Part shown: piece by piece, positions 63,505-64,000 of the stretch
Layout of the letters: the number at the start of each line of letters is the position of its first letter
Numbering within the stretch: position 1 is the first letter of the stretch
NCBI RefSeq assembly: GCF_024623785.1
Contig: NZ_JANKBZ010000015.1
Location: forward strand, 124,001 to 188,000
Origin: Archangium lipolyticum
GTDB taxonomy: Bacteria > Myxococcota > Myxococcia > Myxococcales > Myxococcaceae
DNA length: 64,000 nt
Direction: 5' to 3'
Notes under the pieces: generated by a model
What the model saw: the letters and a program-made list of their open reading frames with translations, nothing else
What the model was told of the DNA's origin: nothing
The model's database searches: none
Position numbers and translations under genes: made by a program

Positions 63505-64000
63505 TCAGCGCGGCCAGCGGTAGCCGTGGACCTCGTAGGAGCCGAGCGGGAACTTGGAGATCTTCACGGAGTCGCTCTGGTTGCCGCCCAGCAGCTCGAT
63601 GTGGGTCGCCGTCGAGCCGACGTAGAACGCGACATGGAACCCCGTCGAGGAGCCCGTGGCGGCGTCGCTCTGGGCGCCCTTGCGCTTGATGACGGTGATG
63701 GCCCCATAGCGCGGCGAGGAGAGGGGCTCGCCCCACTCCAGCCAGCTCCTGGCCTGCGCGTTGTTCGTCCCGGAGTATCCCGCCTTCTTCATGACCCAGT
63801 TGACGAACGAGGAGCACCAGGGCGTCTCGTCATCCTTGGCGCGGAGGCTCGTCGCGCCGTGGTACTCGACGATGCGGCTGTTGTTCTGACCCGCCCCTTT
63901 CTCCTCGCTCTCGCCCACCTCGCCGGAGGCGATGGTCATCCACGGTGCGCGCCCCGCTTCCGAGGGCTCCGCGGACGGAGCCGCGAACGCCTGCCTTGAG
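63505..64000 (-). CDS. TIGR02594-type putative amidase/peptidase (N-terminus outside window)
   Basis: The frame stays open to the window edge, so the N-terminus is missing. The visible 165 residues contain PWMTIASGEVGESEEKGAGQ, KDDETPWCSSFVNWVMKKAGY with the catalytic Cys, ARSWLEWGEPLSSPRYGAITVI and TGFHVAFYVGS with the His. This is the TIGR02594/CHAP-like family of cell-wall or peptide hydrolases found with phages and secretion effectors. Upstream of Met at 63937 the residues are a Pro/Ala-rich linker, implying a larger modular protein. The stop is at 63505. Confidence 0.85.
   Translation of the reverse strand, partial: SRQAFAAPSAEPSEAGRAPWMTIASGEVGESEEKGAGQNNSRIVEYHGATSLRAKDDETPWCSSFVNWVMKKAGYSGTNNAQARSWLEWGEPLSSPRYGAITVIKRKGAQSDAATGSSTGFHVAFYVGSTATHIELLGGNQSDSVKISKFPLGSYEVHGYRWPR

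Overview
The window reads as chromosomal DNA of a fruiting myxobacterium (Myxococcales, probably the Cystobacter/Archangium/Myxococcus group). The base composition is very GC-rich, so antisense frames stay open and produce long false ORFs. Taxon-typical content supports this: an intact pomY-pomZ-pomX cell-division cluster, an AgmC-like Ig-repeat surface protein, many lipoproteins, several histidine kinases, a Ser/Thr kinase, a sigma54 activator, and SitA/SitI-like lipoprotein toxin/immunity pairs of the kind exchanged between myxobacterial outer membranes.

Layout. 0-7 kb: a secreted Gly-rich/Ig-repeat protein (runs off the left edge), its OmpA/TSP3 partner, and a divergent membrane histidine kinase. 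7-19 kb: a methyltransferase with two degenerate Nudix-like modules, a candidate toxin/immunity pair, a PhzF-like protein, a quinone-oxidoreductase-type dehydrogenase with a divergent LysR regulator, a two-repeat protein of unknown function, a methyltransferase, a degenerate hybrid kinase, an aldo/keto reductase and an M50-like protease. 19-25 kb: a frameshifted restriction-endonuclease-like remnant with its small partner, then an ABC ATPase with a giant permease/M1-peptidase fusion, and TspO. 25-27 kb: two ferritin-like proteins. 27-31 kb: pomYZX. 31-38 kb: four regulators or small enzymes, a fatty-aldehyde-type dehydrogenase beside a TetR regulator, a phosphotransferase and gluconokinase. 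38-44 kb: a Ser/Thr kinase with PilZ tail, a Cys-rich lipoprotein, a neutral ceramidase lipoprotein, a PAS histidine pseudokinase and a hexapeptide acyltransferase. 44.7-46 kb: a second SitA/SitI-like pair. 46-54 kb: a GAF kinase lacking its phospho-accepting His, PAP2 phosphatase, methyltransferase, lipoprotein hydrolase, aldehyde dehydrogenase and a coiled-coil membrane protein. 54-64 kb: an unusual sigma54 activator, a double cysteine-peptidase-like protein, heme A synthase, a GHKL-ATPase/HExxH protein, a propeller-like lipoprotein, and a partial TIGR02594-type amidase at the right edge.

The best candidates for new biology are the two toxin/immunity-like pairs, the GHKL-ATPase fused to a zincin motif, the methyltransferase with tandem degenerate Nudix modules, the sigma54 activator with an N-terminal rather than C-terminal HTH followed directly by a two-peptidase protein, and a set of three histidine kinases each missing a different canonical catalytic residue. 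Non-coding structure includes a four-copy hairpin family placed at gene 3' ends, a triple 12-bp palindrome, a TGACTCA/TGAGTCA operator-like array, and a hairpin-rich 430-bp leader before the heme A synthase gene. Functions were assigned from motifs read by eye; no database search was possible.
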